Source of the DNA: Ruminococcus flavefaciens
Lineage (GTDB): Bacteria > Bacillota > Clostridia > Oscillospirales > Ruminococcaceae
Assembly: GCA_023662725.1 (NCBI GenBank)
Contig: JAMPIL010000013.1
Location: forward strand, 1 to 45,028
Length of the DNA stretch: 45,028 bases
Direction of reading: 5' to 3'
The notes beneath the pieces were generated by a model that worked only from the letters and a program-made list of their open reading frames with translations, searched no databases and was not told the DNA's origin. The translations under genes were made by a program, and so were the position numbers. Positions 1 through 9,200 of the stretch are shown here, one piece after another (position 1 is the stretch's first letter; each line of letters starts with the position of its first letter).

Positions 1-67
1 AATCATTTCACCCGGCTAAATAATTTCTGTCCAAAAAAGTGTTGACAATTCACATATTAATTATTGA

Positions 68-187
68 AAGATTCGCTCCGGTAATGAAAACGGAAAAAGA
101 CTACCAGACATAGAAAAGTTAATTAAATTAGCTGACCTATACAACGTATCATTAGATATACTTGTAGGACGATATAAAAGAGCATAA
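68..187 (+). pseudogene. C-terminal remnant of an XRE-family HTH regulator
   Basis: The frame ending at the TAA at 185-187 reads SGNENGKRLPDIEKLIKLAD followed by LYNVSLDILVGRYKRA. This is the last recognition segment and tail of Cro/C1-type (XRE) regulators, which usually read KWENGKSxPDIEKLIKLADLYNVSLDxLVG. A TGA at 65-67 and a TAA at 17-19 close the frame upstream, and I see no N-terminal helix-turn-helix in the other frames of the first 67 bases. It is therefore a 5'-truncated or frameshifted remnant, unless sequence to the left of the window supplies the rest by a frameshift. No start codon or SD site is visible for it. The next gene follows closely, so the two were probably once co-transcribed. 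Confidence 0.6.
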
Positions 188-199
188 AGGAGAATTCAA

Positions 200-412
200 A
201 TGATTGACATTGAAAAAATAGTAATAACAATAATGGCGATAGTAGTTTTATTAACAATAATAGTCTTAATAGGAGAAAAAAGCACAGAACTAAAAGACAA
301 AATGTATAAAGCAATGACGATACTAATTTACATCATAATAGCAATAATCCTGATACTGATAGCAATAAAGATACTGTTCTGGGCAGGAATTTTAACAGCA
401 AGTAAAGCATGA
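200..412 (+). CDS. Small two-helix membrane protein, function unknown
   Basis: This 70-residue protein has a strong SD site (AAAGGAG at 186-192) seven bases before ATG 200. It holds two hydrophobic stretches, about residues 7-25 and 40-66, rich in Ile, Leu and Val, separated by a short charged loop (GEKSTELKDKMYK). That fits a hairpin membrane protein with both ends on the same side. I recognise no family. It lies 12 bases after the XRE remnant, an arrangement common for a regulator plus small membrane protein in Firmicutes mobile or defence islands, but nothing here shows a function. The SD site and hydrophobic pattern argue that it is a real gene. Confidence 0.6.
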   Translation: MIDIEKIVITIMAIVVLLTIIVLIGEKSTELKDKMYKAMTILIYIIIAIILILIAIKILFWAGILTASKA

Positions 413-896
413 AAATGTAACGAAGTTGTAACAAATCTCCAGAACAATGGTAACGGGGGGGAAGCGGTTCCCTTTCCCCGTTATGAAATTTGCGATTCTA
501 AATAAAATTCCTGTTCGCCTGTAGGTGAGCCCCCTTCTAAAACACCCCCTACCCCTCTGAAAGAGGGGTAGGGGGTGTTTTAAGGCATTTCGTTTCGCTT
601 CTGCGATTGCTCTTCTGGACGTTAAGGGGAGTTTTTCGGACGGCTCTGCCCTTGCTGTTCCGATTGTCTGGTGAATGGGTAATCAGAAGAAGCACATAGA
701 ACAGCAAGGACAGAACCTTATTGTAGTAATTTGTAAAAGTACGAAAAGCAAGTAGTCGTTTCACTCTATGAGAGAGTTTTAAACAATGAGACGGCAAGCA
801 AGTTTTGAATTTTTAAACAAAAAAGCTCCGGATAACTCCGAAGCTTTAATTTACTGTCTAATTTATATTTTATTTGGTACAACTTTGTATGTATTT
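413..896. other. Gene-less, hairpin-rich intergenic stretch
   Basis: No convincing gene is seen here. The stretch contains a nested hairpin at 451-483 (TAACGGGG/CCCCGTTA arms with an inner GGGAA/TTCCC stem), a perfect 20-bp inverted repeat at 539-581, and an 11-bp inverted repeat pairing 650-660 with 699-709. The 82-residue minus-strand reading at 549-797 is built from these repeats and has no family resemblance, so I do not call it. The density of palindromes suggests a non-coding repeat element or a series of terminators after the small membrane protein gene. Confidence 0.5.
539..581. repeat. Perfect 20-bp inverted repeat with 3-nt loop
   Basis: The left arm AAAACACCCCCTACCCCTCT (539-558) is exactly complementary to 562-581, with loop GAA. 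The A-run and T-run at the two ends would let it act as a bidirectional terminator. The C-rich core of such length is also typical of dispersed palindromic repeats in gut Clostridia, so it could be one copy of a repeat family. Confidence 0.75.
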
Positions 897-2693
897 TCAA
901 CAGTTATCGACCATTTCACCTTTTGAAATTCTTTCGGCAAGATCATTAAGATAAACCCAGCGTTCCATTTTATATGAGAGCTGTTGTTCTGATATGTCTT
1001 TAATTTTTGATAGCTCCTGAAGTTTTATATAATCGGAAACATTTGCTGCGATTTCTTTTTCCGTATCAGCAATTATTTGTTCAAGTTTTGCAATATCATC
1101 ATCTATGGTTTCGTATTCTCTTTGTTCCTTGAACGAAAATTTAAGTTTTGTTTTTCCTTTATATATATGTTCTTTTTTCTCCGATTTTGTCTTTGACTTT
1201 GGATTAGATACATTCTGTATTGATTTTTCAACGTAATCTGTATAATTTCCATTATATCTGGTGCAGCATCCATCTTTTAATTCAAATATCTCTGTTGTCA
1301 TTTTATCAAGAAAATATCGATCATGTGATACCGCTATAACTGCTCCATTAAAATTCTCAAGATAATCCTCAAGAATAGTTAAAGTTGTTATATCCAGATC
1401 ATTAGTAGGCTCATCAAGAAAAAGAATATTTGGAGCTGTCATGAGTATTTTAAGAAGATACAGTCTTTTTCGTTCACCGCCTGAAAGCTTCTCAATACGG
1501 TTCCATTGAAGTTCTGGTGTAAAAAGAAATCTTTCAAGCATCTGTGACGCTGTAACTGTTCCATCAGGAGTCTGAATCCTGTCAGCAGTTTCTCTTATAT
1601 ACTCAATTACACGCATTTTGAGATCCATTGTTTCACATTCTTGTGAATAATAGCCTATATTTACCGTATCGCCCTTAATTATTTTTCCTGAATCGGGAAG
1701 TATTTCACCTATAAGCATTTTTAGAAACGTACTTTTTCCAGCTCCGTTTTGTCCAACAATTCCTATCCTTGCATCTCTTGAAATAATGTATGAGAAGTCT
1801 TTTATGATATTTTTTCCGTCGATTGATTTACTGATATTTTCAATTTCAATTGTTTTTCTGCCCAGCCGTGTTGATACGGATTGCATTTGAATTGTTTCAT
1901 TTTCAAAAGGAATATCACGATTCTTCAATATCTCAAAACGTTCTATTCTATCCTTGGCTTTTGTTCCCCTTGCTCTTGCTCCTCTGCTTATCCATTCAAG
2001 TTCATGCTGATAAAGCGACTTATTTTTCCTTTCTGCTGCCTGAGCATCAGCTTCACGCTGCGCTTTCTGTGTAAGATACACACTATAATTTCCGTTACAT
2101 GAAAAAAGTTTTCCCTTATCTATTTCAACTATTTTCTTACATATTTTATTAAGAAAATATCTGTCGTGGGTTACCATAACGATAGCTCCATGATATTTTA
2201 AAAGTAAATTTTCAAGAACCTGAGCTGTTTCATTATCAATATGGTTTGTAGGCTCATCGAGAAGGAGAACATCACTTGGCTGAACTAATGCCGCAGCAAT
2301 TCCTGCACGACGTTTTTCACCGCCTGAAAGCGTACTGATATCACGATCGTAAGCTGATAAACCAAACTTATCAAGAATAGATTTAGCTTCAAATTCTTTA
2401 GTTTCCTTTAGATCCTCAGGAAGATGTGAAAGAACCTGTTCAAGCACGCTTCCATGATTATCAAACTCCGGTATTTGCGGAAGATATGATATTCTTATTC
2501 CATTCGTTCTTATTATATCGCCTTTATCAGCCTCCCCTGTTCCGGCAAGGATTTTAAGAAGGGTTGATTTACCCGTTCCATTTATGCCTACAATTCCTAC
2601 TTTATCGCCTTCATTAAGAAAGAATGATACATTATCCAGAATTTTTCTTTCCATATAAGTTTTGGATATATTCTTAGCTGTTAATAAAATCAA
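897..2693 (-). CDS. ABC-F family ATPase (Uup-like), ribosome-associated
   Basis: The protein has 598 residues and two ABC cassettes with no membrane domain. Cassette 1 carries Walker A GINGTGKST (about 36-44), signature LSGGEKRR and Walker B VLLLDEPTNHID. Cassette 2 carries GQNGAGKST, LSGGERKR and ILFLDEPTNDLD. The linker has the SRGARARGTKAKDRIERFE motif typical of Uup-type ABC-F proteins, and a C-terminal charged helical tail (about 520-598) fits their coiled-coil domain. ABC-F proteins bind the ribosomal E site and resolve stalled translation or give antibiotic protection; which applies here cannot be read from sequence. The start is TTG at 2693, chosen because AAGGAG lies eight bases upstream. 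A promoter at 2745-2773 drives it alone. Confidence 0.93.
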   Translation of the reverse strand: MILLTAKNISKTYMERKILDNVSFFLNEGDKVGIVGINGTGKSTLLKILAGTGEADKGDIIRTNGIRISYLPQIPEFDNHGSVLEQVLSHLPEDLKETKEFEAKSILDKFGLSAYDRDISTLSGGEKRRAGIAAALVQPSDVLLLDEPTNHIDNETAQVLENLLLKYHGAIVMVTHDRYFLNKICKKIVEIDKGKLFSCNGNYSVYLTQKAQREADAQAAERKNKSLYQHELEWISRGARARGTKAKDRIERFEILKNRDIPFENETIQMQSVSTRLGRKTIEIENISKSIDGKNIIKDFSYIISRDARIGIVGQNGAGKSTFLKMLIGEILPDSGKIIKGDTVNIGYYSQECETMDLKMRVIEYIRETADRIQTPDGTVTASQMLERFLFTPELQWNRIEKLSGGERKRLYLLKILMTAPNILFLDEPTNDLDITTLTILEDYLENFNGAVIAVSHDRYFLDKMTTEIFELKDGCCTRYNGNYTDYVEKSIQNVSNPKSKTKSEKKEHIYKGKTKLKFSFKEQREYETIDDDIAKLEQIIADTEKEIAANVSDYIKLQELSKIKDISEQQLSYKMERWVYLNDLAERISKGEMVDNC

Positions 2694-2744
2694 ATCTCTA
2701 TCTCCTTAAAATCTTCATGAGGAAGTAATTTTTCTTCAATTTTT

Positions 2745-2773
2745 ATTTTACACTATTTTTACGAAATTGTAAA
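2745..2773 (-). promoter_or_regulatory. Sigma-A-type promoter of the ABC-F gene
   Basis: On the minus strand, TTTACA (2768-2773) and TAAAAT (2745-2750) are separated by 17 bases, about 50 bases before the TTG start. Confidence 0.6.
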
Positions 2774-2786
2774 TACTTTTTTATAC

Positions 2787-2817
2787 AATTGATATCAATT
2801 TACTATTGTATTATAAT
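2787..2817 (+). promoter_or_regulatory. Promoter of the small ORF at 2874 with overlapping palindrome
   Basis: TTGATA (2789-2794) and TATAAT (2812-2817) are 17 bases apart on the plus strand. The perfect 14-bp palindrome AATTGATATCAATT (2787-2800) covers the -35 box and could be an operator for either divergent gene. Confidence 0.55.
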
Positions 2818-2873
2818 AGACACAGCAGAATAATCAAATTTGAAAGAGGTTCAAATAAGACGAAGGAGATTCT

Positions 2874-3047
2874 ATTGGTTTTATTTCTGAAATATATGAA
2901 GAATTTATTGTTTTAAAGCGTATTGATAAATACGGAGAAGATTTCGGAAAAAGATATATTGAAAAAAATGATATTTATAGGATTTTTATTGAAGGCGAAT
3001 ACGAAGAATCCGCCCGGATTTTGTATGATGATAAACATAAAAAATAA
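2874..3047 (+). CDS. Small acidic hypothetical protein, probably 5'-truncated or with non-AUG start
   Basis: The frame reads IGFISEIYEEFIVLKRIDKY and continues through GEDFGKRYIEKNDIYRIFIE to a TAA at 3045-3047. The even charge pattern looks like a real protein. A promoter (2789-2817), an SD site (AAGGAG at 2863-2868) and a following hairpin (3051-3093) frame it. No ATG, GTG or TTG lies in this frame near the SD; ATT at 2874 sits five bases after it, so either a rare ATT start is used or the gene has lost its 5' end through a frameshift. The frame stays open back to a TAA at 2856-2858. I recognise no family. Confidence 0.4.
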   Translation: MGFISEIYEEFIVLKRIDKYGEDFGKRYIEKNDIYRIFIEGEYEESARILYDDKHKK

Positions 3048-3050
3048 AGT

Positions 3051-3093
3051 ATACGCAGATGAGCTAAAACAATATGTTTACTCATCTGCGTAT
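3051..3093. terminator. Bidirectional terminator hairpin
   Basis: ATACGCAGATGAG (3051-3063) pairs exactly with 3081-3093 around a 17-base loop. It lies between the small plus-strand ORF and the end of the GH30 gene. Confidence 0.75.
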
Positions 3094-3114
3094 TTCGCTT
3101 AGTTTATAAATTTT

Positions 3115-5973
3115 TTAATTCTTGAAAATCCAGCGAACGTAATTATATATATGCGCACGTATTGAATTTCCTCCATGATATCCTCCGGTTACATATTGCC
3201 AGATATGAGGAACTCCGTTGTTTGTAAGATCATCATTATATCCTGATGGTGTTGAATATACTACAGTATCGTTGCTTCCTGCGGTAAGAAGAAGGAGATA
3301 TGGTTCAATATCATCGTATTTGAAATCAGCAGTGCTTACAACATCGTGTACTCCCGGCGCCGGACAAATTGCACCTACATATCCGAAGAGATCAGGACGC
3401 TTCATGCCAATTATAAGAGCTTCACGTCCTCCCATTGAAAATCCGGTTATAGCAGTATTATCACGTCCGGTTTTTACAGGGTAATGTGATTCAATATAGG
3501 GCATAAGATCCTTAGTAAGATCATTAATAAAATTATCATATGCTGCATTATTAGCATCATCCATTGCAGTACAGGCAGATTGCGTTGCACTCGAATAAAT
3601 ATCCGGGAACACAACTATCATTTCTTCTGCTTCTCCTGAAGCAATAGCATTTCCGATTATCTGACGTGTTCTCATACTTTCATCAGATTCATCTATAAGA
3701 GTATCTTCATTCTGCCAATATCCATGCATAGCGTAAAGAACAGGATATTTTTTATCCTCACTGTAATTCGCAGGAAGAAGAATGTTAAAATTTTTCTGCC
3801 GGTTACAGGTAGTTGACCAATAGCTTTGTTTGCTTACTGTTCCATATTGTACTCCAGGTTTTTCGTTTCTTTCTTCAGCCGGTTCTGTTTCCTTTAAAAG
3901 AGGAGCGACCTTTTCTGTATATTCTTTCATAGTCATTTTGTTAGCCGGAGCTTTCTCAAATTTGTTTATTACTCCAAGGATATACTCCTGAAGCATTACA
4001 AGATCCGCAACCGTTGTTTTGCCATCCTGGTTTACATCTGCGGCAAGAGCTGCAACATTGCTTTTAAAATTTCCAAGAATACCTCTTCTTGCTGCTGCGA
4101 GGTCAAATGAATCTATCGTGCCGTCGCAGTTTACATCTCCAAGAATAAACGTTATCTCCTCTGCGCCTTTTATCACCGTACCGGGAAGCGCTCCGATAGC
4201 TTCGTCAACATAAAAATTATTAGCGTTATTTTCTGTTTCAATATAAAGTTTCATATCAGATGCGTCTGCCGGAATAGTATAGTTGGTATTGGCGAGCTGA
4301 ACCCATTCTCCTTTAACAGCTTTAGCCTGCGCAATAGATGAATAATGAGTTTCGCCGTCAGAACCTGTATATTCAAGCTTCATGAAGAAATTATTTACAG
4401 CGTCTCCGTCAAAATACATAACATCTGCACTGAAACTGAACTCATTACCCGGAACAAATACCTTGGGATTAAGCTTTTTCATTCCACCATTCCATGCTGC
4501 TGTTCTTTCCTGAACAAGAAGCGATTCATTTCCCTCATACGCCGTGCGTCCGCTAAGAATAACACTTGCTGAACCTCTGCTTTCCCAATCAAAAACATCT
4601 CCTTCAAACGTATCGTGGAAGAAATAACCGTTTTCATCTGGTTCGATACCGGGAGTTACTCCGTTTCCTTCAAGAGATACCACAAAAGTGGAAACGCTTT
4701 CTGCAGGAAGCTGTGCATAAAAGCTTCCGCCGGTATATTCAAGATTCTTTGTAAGAGCAATATTTTCATTTGCCGATGTTCTGTATCGATCAACATTTAC
4801 TATGTTTTCACCGCTTCCGATAGAAAAGAGCTGAGCGTATCCCTCTGTGCTCTTATTAACGGCAACGATCGTTACCTGATTGTCGTCATTTTTATATGCA
4901 GAAACAAAAACATCTTTTGCCGGCTGTTCTGTAGCTTCAATGCGGATGTCGCCCGGACGTACAAACTTTGAATACTGAGCCATGTTGTAACCTCTTTTGG
5001 TTATTGCACCGTTTTCATCCATAAGACCGTAGCTTCTTCTGATGTACCACCATGTATAAACGCTCATATTTCCAACAACGAGAGCATTGTGGATGTTTTC
5101 AGATACTTGCAGAGCCTCTGGCCAACGATTAGCTGAATCTGCGTCACTGTTGGGAACGTAAACCTCTGTCATCCAGATTTCTTTACCGCAATTTTCAAGT
5201 TCGGGATAATCCATCCAATCTCTTGTCGTACCATACATATGAGTGCCGAATACGTCACAGTTAGCGAATGCCTTGCTGTTCGCCATGATTTTTTGATAAA
5301 ATTTCTTTCCGCCGTCGTTCACCCATGAAGCGTTTAAAGGAGCATATTGAAAGGATTCAGGTGACATGAGTCTTGTGCTGGTTATCTTATCGCCATAGTT
5401 TGCAATAAAATCAACCGTTTCATCTGTTGACCAATATGTCCATTCAGAAGCATAGTCAGGCTCATTTTGAACAGATATAGAGTATAGATCAACGCCGTTG
5501 TTTTTCATATATGTACCAAAATCATTAAGATGCTGAGCATAAGCTCCGTAATTCGACTTAGGAATATGAAGCTTACCGTTGCTTCCACCAGATTCGGCAA
5601 GATTTGAAGGTGGTTCCCACGGTGATGCAAAAACAGTGACACCATTTTCAGATGCATATTTAGCGGTAGGAACAGCCTTGTTCCATTGATTCTTATCAGG
5701 GTTTACGAAAACACGAAGAATGGTAAGCCCCATTTCGTCAGCGCCATTTCCGAAAGCCGTTTGTCTTTGCGATTCCGTCATATCCTGACCTGTCCATTCC
5801 GGATGATTAATACCGCCAAAGCCTCTGATAGTCTGATATTCTGTTGTCGTATCAATAACAACTGTTTCAGCTGCGACGGTAATTTCTGTCGGTGCAATAC
5901 AGAATCCGGTAAAAATTATAGCTGACGCTGTTATAGCAGAGATAAATTTTTCACCTATTGATTTAAGTTTCAT
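3115..5973 (-). CDS. Cellulosomal glucuronoxylanase-esterase: GH30-CBM22-dockerin-CE1
   Basis: This 952-residue secreted protein combines backbone and side-chain cleavage of xylan. A signal peptide (about 1-35, ending near VAAE) precedes a GH30 domain (about 36-440, closest to subfamily 8) with acid/base Glu in SVQNEPD (about 170) and nucleophile Glu in WMTEVY (about 269). A CBM22-like module (about 445-600) follows, then a dockerin (about 607-672) with two calcium loops, DVNCDGTIDSFDL and DVNQDGKTTVADL. The C-terminal CE1 esterase domain (about 715-952) has the nucleophile elbow GFSMGG (Ser about 845) and a late His in GGYHGGNS or RAHIY; such domains are feruloyl or acetyl xylan esterases. 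The start has AAGGAG seven bases upstream. It has its own promoter, sharing an operator-like element with the GH10 gene. Confidence 0.93.
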   Translation of the reverse strand: MKLKSIGEKFISAITASAIIFTGFCIAPTEITVAAETVVIDTTTEYQTIRGFGGINHPEWTGQDMTESQRQTAFGNGADEMGLTILRVFVNPDKNQWNKAVPTAKYASENGVTVFASPWEPPSNLAESGGSNGKLHIPKSNYGAYAQHLNDFGTYMKNNGVDLYSISVQNEPDYASEWTYWSTDETVDFIANYGDKITSTRLMSPESFQYAPLNASWVNDGGKKFYQKIMANSKAFANCDVFGTHMYGTTRDWMDYPELENCGKEIWMTEVYVPNSDADSANRWPEALQVSENIHNALVVGNMSVYTWWYIRRSYGLMDENGAITKRGYNMAQYSKFVRPGDIRIEATEQPAKDVFVSAYKNDDNQVTIVAVNKSTEGYAQLFSIGSGENIVNVDRYRTSANENIALTKNLEYTGGSFYAQLPAESVSTFVVSLEGNGVTPGIEPDENGYFFHDTFEGDVFDWESRGSASVILSGRTAYEGNESLLVQERTAAWNGGMKKLNPKVFVPGNEFSFSADVMYFDGDAVNNFFMKLEYTGSDGETHYSSIAQAKAVKGEWVQLANTNYTIPADASDMKLYIETENNANNFYVDEAIGALPGTVIKGAEEITFILGDVNCDGTIDSFDLAAARRGILGNFKSNVAALAADVNQDGKTTVADLVMLQEYILGVINKFEKAPANKMTMKEYTEKVAPLLKETEPAEERNEKPGVQYGTVSKQSYWSTTCNRQKNFNILLPANYSEDKKYPVLYAMHGYWQNEDTLIDESDESMRTRQIIGNAIASGEAEEMIVVFPDIYSSATQSACTAMDDANNAAYDNFINDLTKDLMPYIESHYPVKTGRDNTAITGFSMGGREALIIGMKRPDLFGYVGAICPAPGVHDVVSTADFKYDDIEPYLLLLTAGSNDTVVYSTPSGYNDDLTNNGVPHIWQYVTGGYHGGNSIRAHIYNYVRWIFKN

Positions 5974-6008
5974 AAAATCACTCCTTTTTTAATTTCAAAG
6001 CTATAATT

Positions 6009-6075
6009 ATTATATCAAGTTCATAAATTATTTACAACCCAGAATATGCAGATTTGGTGGATATAATGAAGAATA
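6009..6075 (-). promoter_or_regulatory. Promoter and putative xylan-regulon operator of the GH30 gene
   Basis: On the minus strand TTGTAA (complement of 6032-6037) and TATAAT (complement of 6009-6014) are 17 bases apart. Just upstream, the plus-strand block ACAACCCA (6034-6041) and TGCAGATT (6047-6054) repeats what is found at the GH10 promoter with the same spacing. A weaker TGAAG half-site begins 20 bases on, at 6067. Confidence 0.65.
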
Positions 6076-6086
6076 TACAAAGTAAA

Positions 6087-6119
6087 AAAACAGCTGTACA
6101 CCCAAAATACAGCTGTTTT
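6087..6119 (-). terminator. Terminator after the GH10-GH43 gene
   Basis: AAAACAGCTGTA (6087-6098) pairs exactly with TACAGCTGTTTT (6108-6119). It separates the upstream xylanase gene from the GH30 promoter, so the two are independently transcribed. Confidence 0.75.
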
Positions 6120-6253
6120 CTCTGATTTGTCCTTCCCTTACATATAAAGTTCGGAATTTATATAGTAAAGAAATATTAATGTGCAGAAAATATTCCTCAA
6201 CTATAATTATTTATGACCGCATACCATAATGTAATCGATATGCGATTATAAGC

Positions 6254-9200
6254 TCATGAAAAATACCAATAATCAAGCTCAATATCTGAACTGAAAACAA
6301 GGTAAATATCTTGTTTTCCGCTTACTGACGAAACCGAAGGAACTGTTATTTCAATCATAGAACTTCCGGCTTCGAGCTCTGAATATCCAATAACATCGCC
6401 AACTGGTGAACCTGTACAGAATTTGATAACTCCGCCTTTTGATGCTGCAGCTCTTATGGTTATGTTATTGATTCCCTTATTGAGCTCTGCTCCGCTTACC
6501 TTTATCCAACTTCCCTTTGTTCCCTTAACTGTGGTGTTTCCAAGACCGCTTACGGAGATATCCTTGGACTGATTAGACATAGTTTCAGCTTCAATTTTCT
6601 TGTAGGGATCAAGTGGTTTAAGCTGTACAATACCTGTCATTGTTCCGGTTACAGAATTAATCTTCGTACCATTCATAGTTATTTTATCAACTTGCGGACT
6701 TCTGTAATTTCCATCAATTCCCATAGCTTTTTCAACAGGACGTGAGTGATAGAAAAGATAAAGCTGATTATTTAGACTTACAATTGAGTGGTGATTATTT
6801 CCCGTCATGCCAGGGAAGAAATTTCCCTGATTCTTGAATAATTCACCGCCATATGTATAAGGTCCGAGAGGGTTATCCGCAACCATATACTGAATACCTG
6901 CGCTTGAAAGACCATACTGATTTCCGCCTGTATTCCAGTTGGAACAATATGTATAATAATATTTGTTACCGATCTTATTGATTCCAGAATCCTCGAAAAC
7001 ATAAGGCGCATTTATAGTTACCGGTGTTCCGTCAAGACTTATCATATCAGTGCCAAGCTTAACAATTCGTGTTGTAGACGGCATAGCCTGCTGTCCGTCT
7101 GGCACACCTCCTCCGAAACAGAGATAACCTGTTCCATCATCGTCAACAAATACAGCCGGATCAAAAAGCCATGGAATATTACCGCAGTTCGGAACAGCTC
7201 TTGTTACAAGTTCATGACCAAGAGGATCGCTCCAAGGACCTGTAGGCGAATCAGCAGTTAAAACGCATACGCCGTTGCCTCCGTTACAGAAGTAAAGGAA
7301 AAATTTTTCTTTTCCGTTGATAGTCTTATGAGCCGCACATGGCGCCCATGAAAGTGAAGCCCATTTTGCTATACCGTTAGCTCCTGCAACTTCAATTGCA
7401 CCGTGATCGGTCCAGTTTACCATATCATCTGATGAAATACAATTGATTTTATTTACCTGACCGTATGTATTTTCAGTTATCTGACTATTGCTGTCGTATT
7501 CAACTACGTCATTTGTCATGTAAACATAAACCCTGCCATTATATTCCATTACTCCGGGATCTGCTCCGAAGCGCTGAGTGTACAGAGGATTATTTTCGCC
7601 GTCTTTTTTATAGCTTGCAGCAACATTCATGTTCTTGAAAATTGCTTCCATAGCCGCTGTATCAATTACTTTTTCAGAAACGGGAAATTCCTTTATCATA
7701 CCAAGAATATACTGCTGAAGAAGTACAATATCGTTTACTTCAACTTTTCCGCTCTGGTCAACATCAGCCGCCTTTTTGGTAAGTGAATCGTCAATCTGAC
7801 CAAGCAGACATCTGCGTGCAATAACCATATCGAAAGCAGTAATTTCGCCGTCAAAATCTGTATCACCGAGAATAAGTTTTCTTACCGACGGCTGTCCTGC
7901 TCCAAGTATGCCTGTTCCTCCTACTGCACCGATAGCTTCATCAATATAGAAATTATTTGTTGAATCAGCAGTTTCAACATAGATCTGCATATCAGAAGCG
8001 TCAGCAGGAATAAGATAATTTTTATTTGCAAGCTGTAACCATTCGCCCTTGGGAGCAGTTCCCTCGGCAATAGTATCATAGTGAGTTTCACCGTCTGAGT
8101 CGATATACTGTAATTTCAGATAGAATGTATCCGTATCGTCACCGTCAAAATACATCACATTTACACTAAAGCTGAATTCTTCCCCCGGAACAAATGCTCT
8201 CGGATTAAGAGCTTTGGATGCGCCGTTCCATGAAGCATCCCTGTTCTGAACAAGAAGTGCTTCACTTCCAACATAAGAAGTTCTGCCGCTTGTCATTATT
8301 TCAGCAGCTCCACGACCGTTCCAACTGCAAGTATCTCCTTCAAATCCGTCGTTAAAGAACCAACCGTATTCATTAGGTTCTATTGGCTTAACCTCTCCTC
8401 CCTGATAATTACTGCCGTCGCCCCACTCGGACTGAGGTATCATGGAGGTGAGAGTATTATATGCAATCTTAGGCTGATTATTTGAATCATAAATAAGTGC
8501 GTCGCTCCCTGCCTTCAGCCATGAATTAGCGTCATTTGGTCCCCAAATTGCAACAAGAGTTACACGTCCGTCTGATTTCGGATTCTTATTACATTCCATA
8601 GCGTGCTGGAAAATAGCTTTATATTTATCTGCCTGCTCCTGAAGCGAATATTTTCCACTTTCAAGAGATATATCCAGTTCTGTTACCTGAACATCGCATC
8701 CGATAGACAGATATTTGTCCATTGCAGCAAGATAGGAGTCTGTTCCGGCAAATCCGGTTGCATTAGCGGGAACGTGGGACTGCATTCCAACTCCGTCAAG
8801 AAGTCCTTTTTCATAAAGAGACTTACACATATTGTAGATAGTGTCTCTTTTGTGATCCCAATACTCATTATAGTCGTTGTAATAAAGATCGCATCCTTCG
8901 GGAGCGTATTTTCTTGCATAAGTAAAAGCTTTTTCTACGAAACTGTTATTTCCATAAACCTGAACCCAACCGGACTTACCACCCTCGGTATTATTATCGC
9001 CCGGCTCTCTTGCTCCGCCGAAATTAGCGGTTCTGTTTGAATCATCGCTTATGCATTCGTTTGCAACATCATAAGCATAAAGATTCAGATCAGGATACTG
9101 CTGTTTTATAGCGGCAAACATATTTTTTATATAGCTTTCCATTCTCTGATCCATTACAGATGACGAAACCCAGTTTCCGTCCGCTTTAAAATTTTCTTTA

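Noticed and set aside
549-797. 82-residue minus-strand reading in the hairpin-rich region
   Set aside because: Its C-terminal part is the translated palindrome, it lacks an SD site and resembles no family.
8603-9040. 145-residue plus-strand reading opposite the GH10 gene
   Set aside because: It is a shadow of the GH10 coding frame, with no SD site and no family resemblance.
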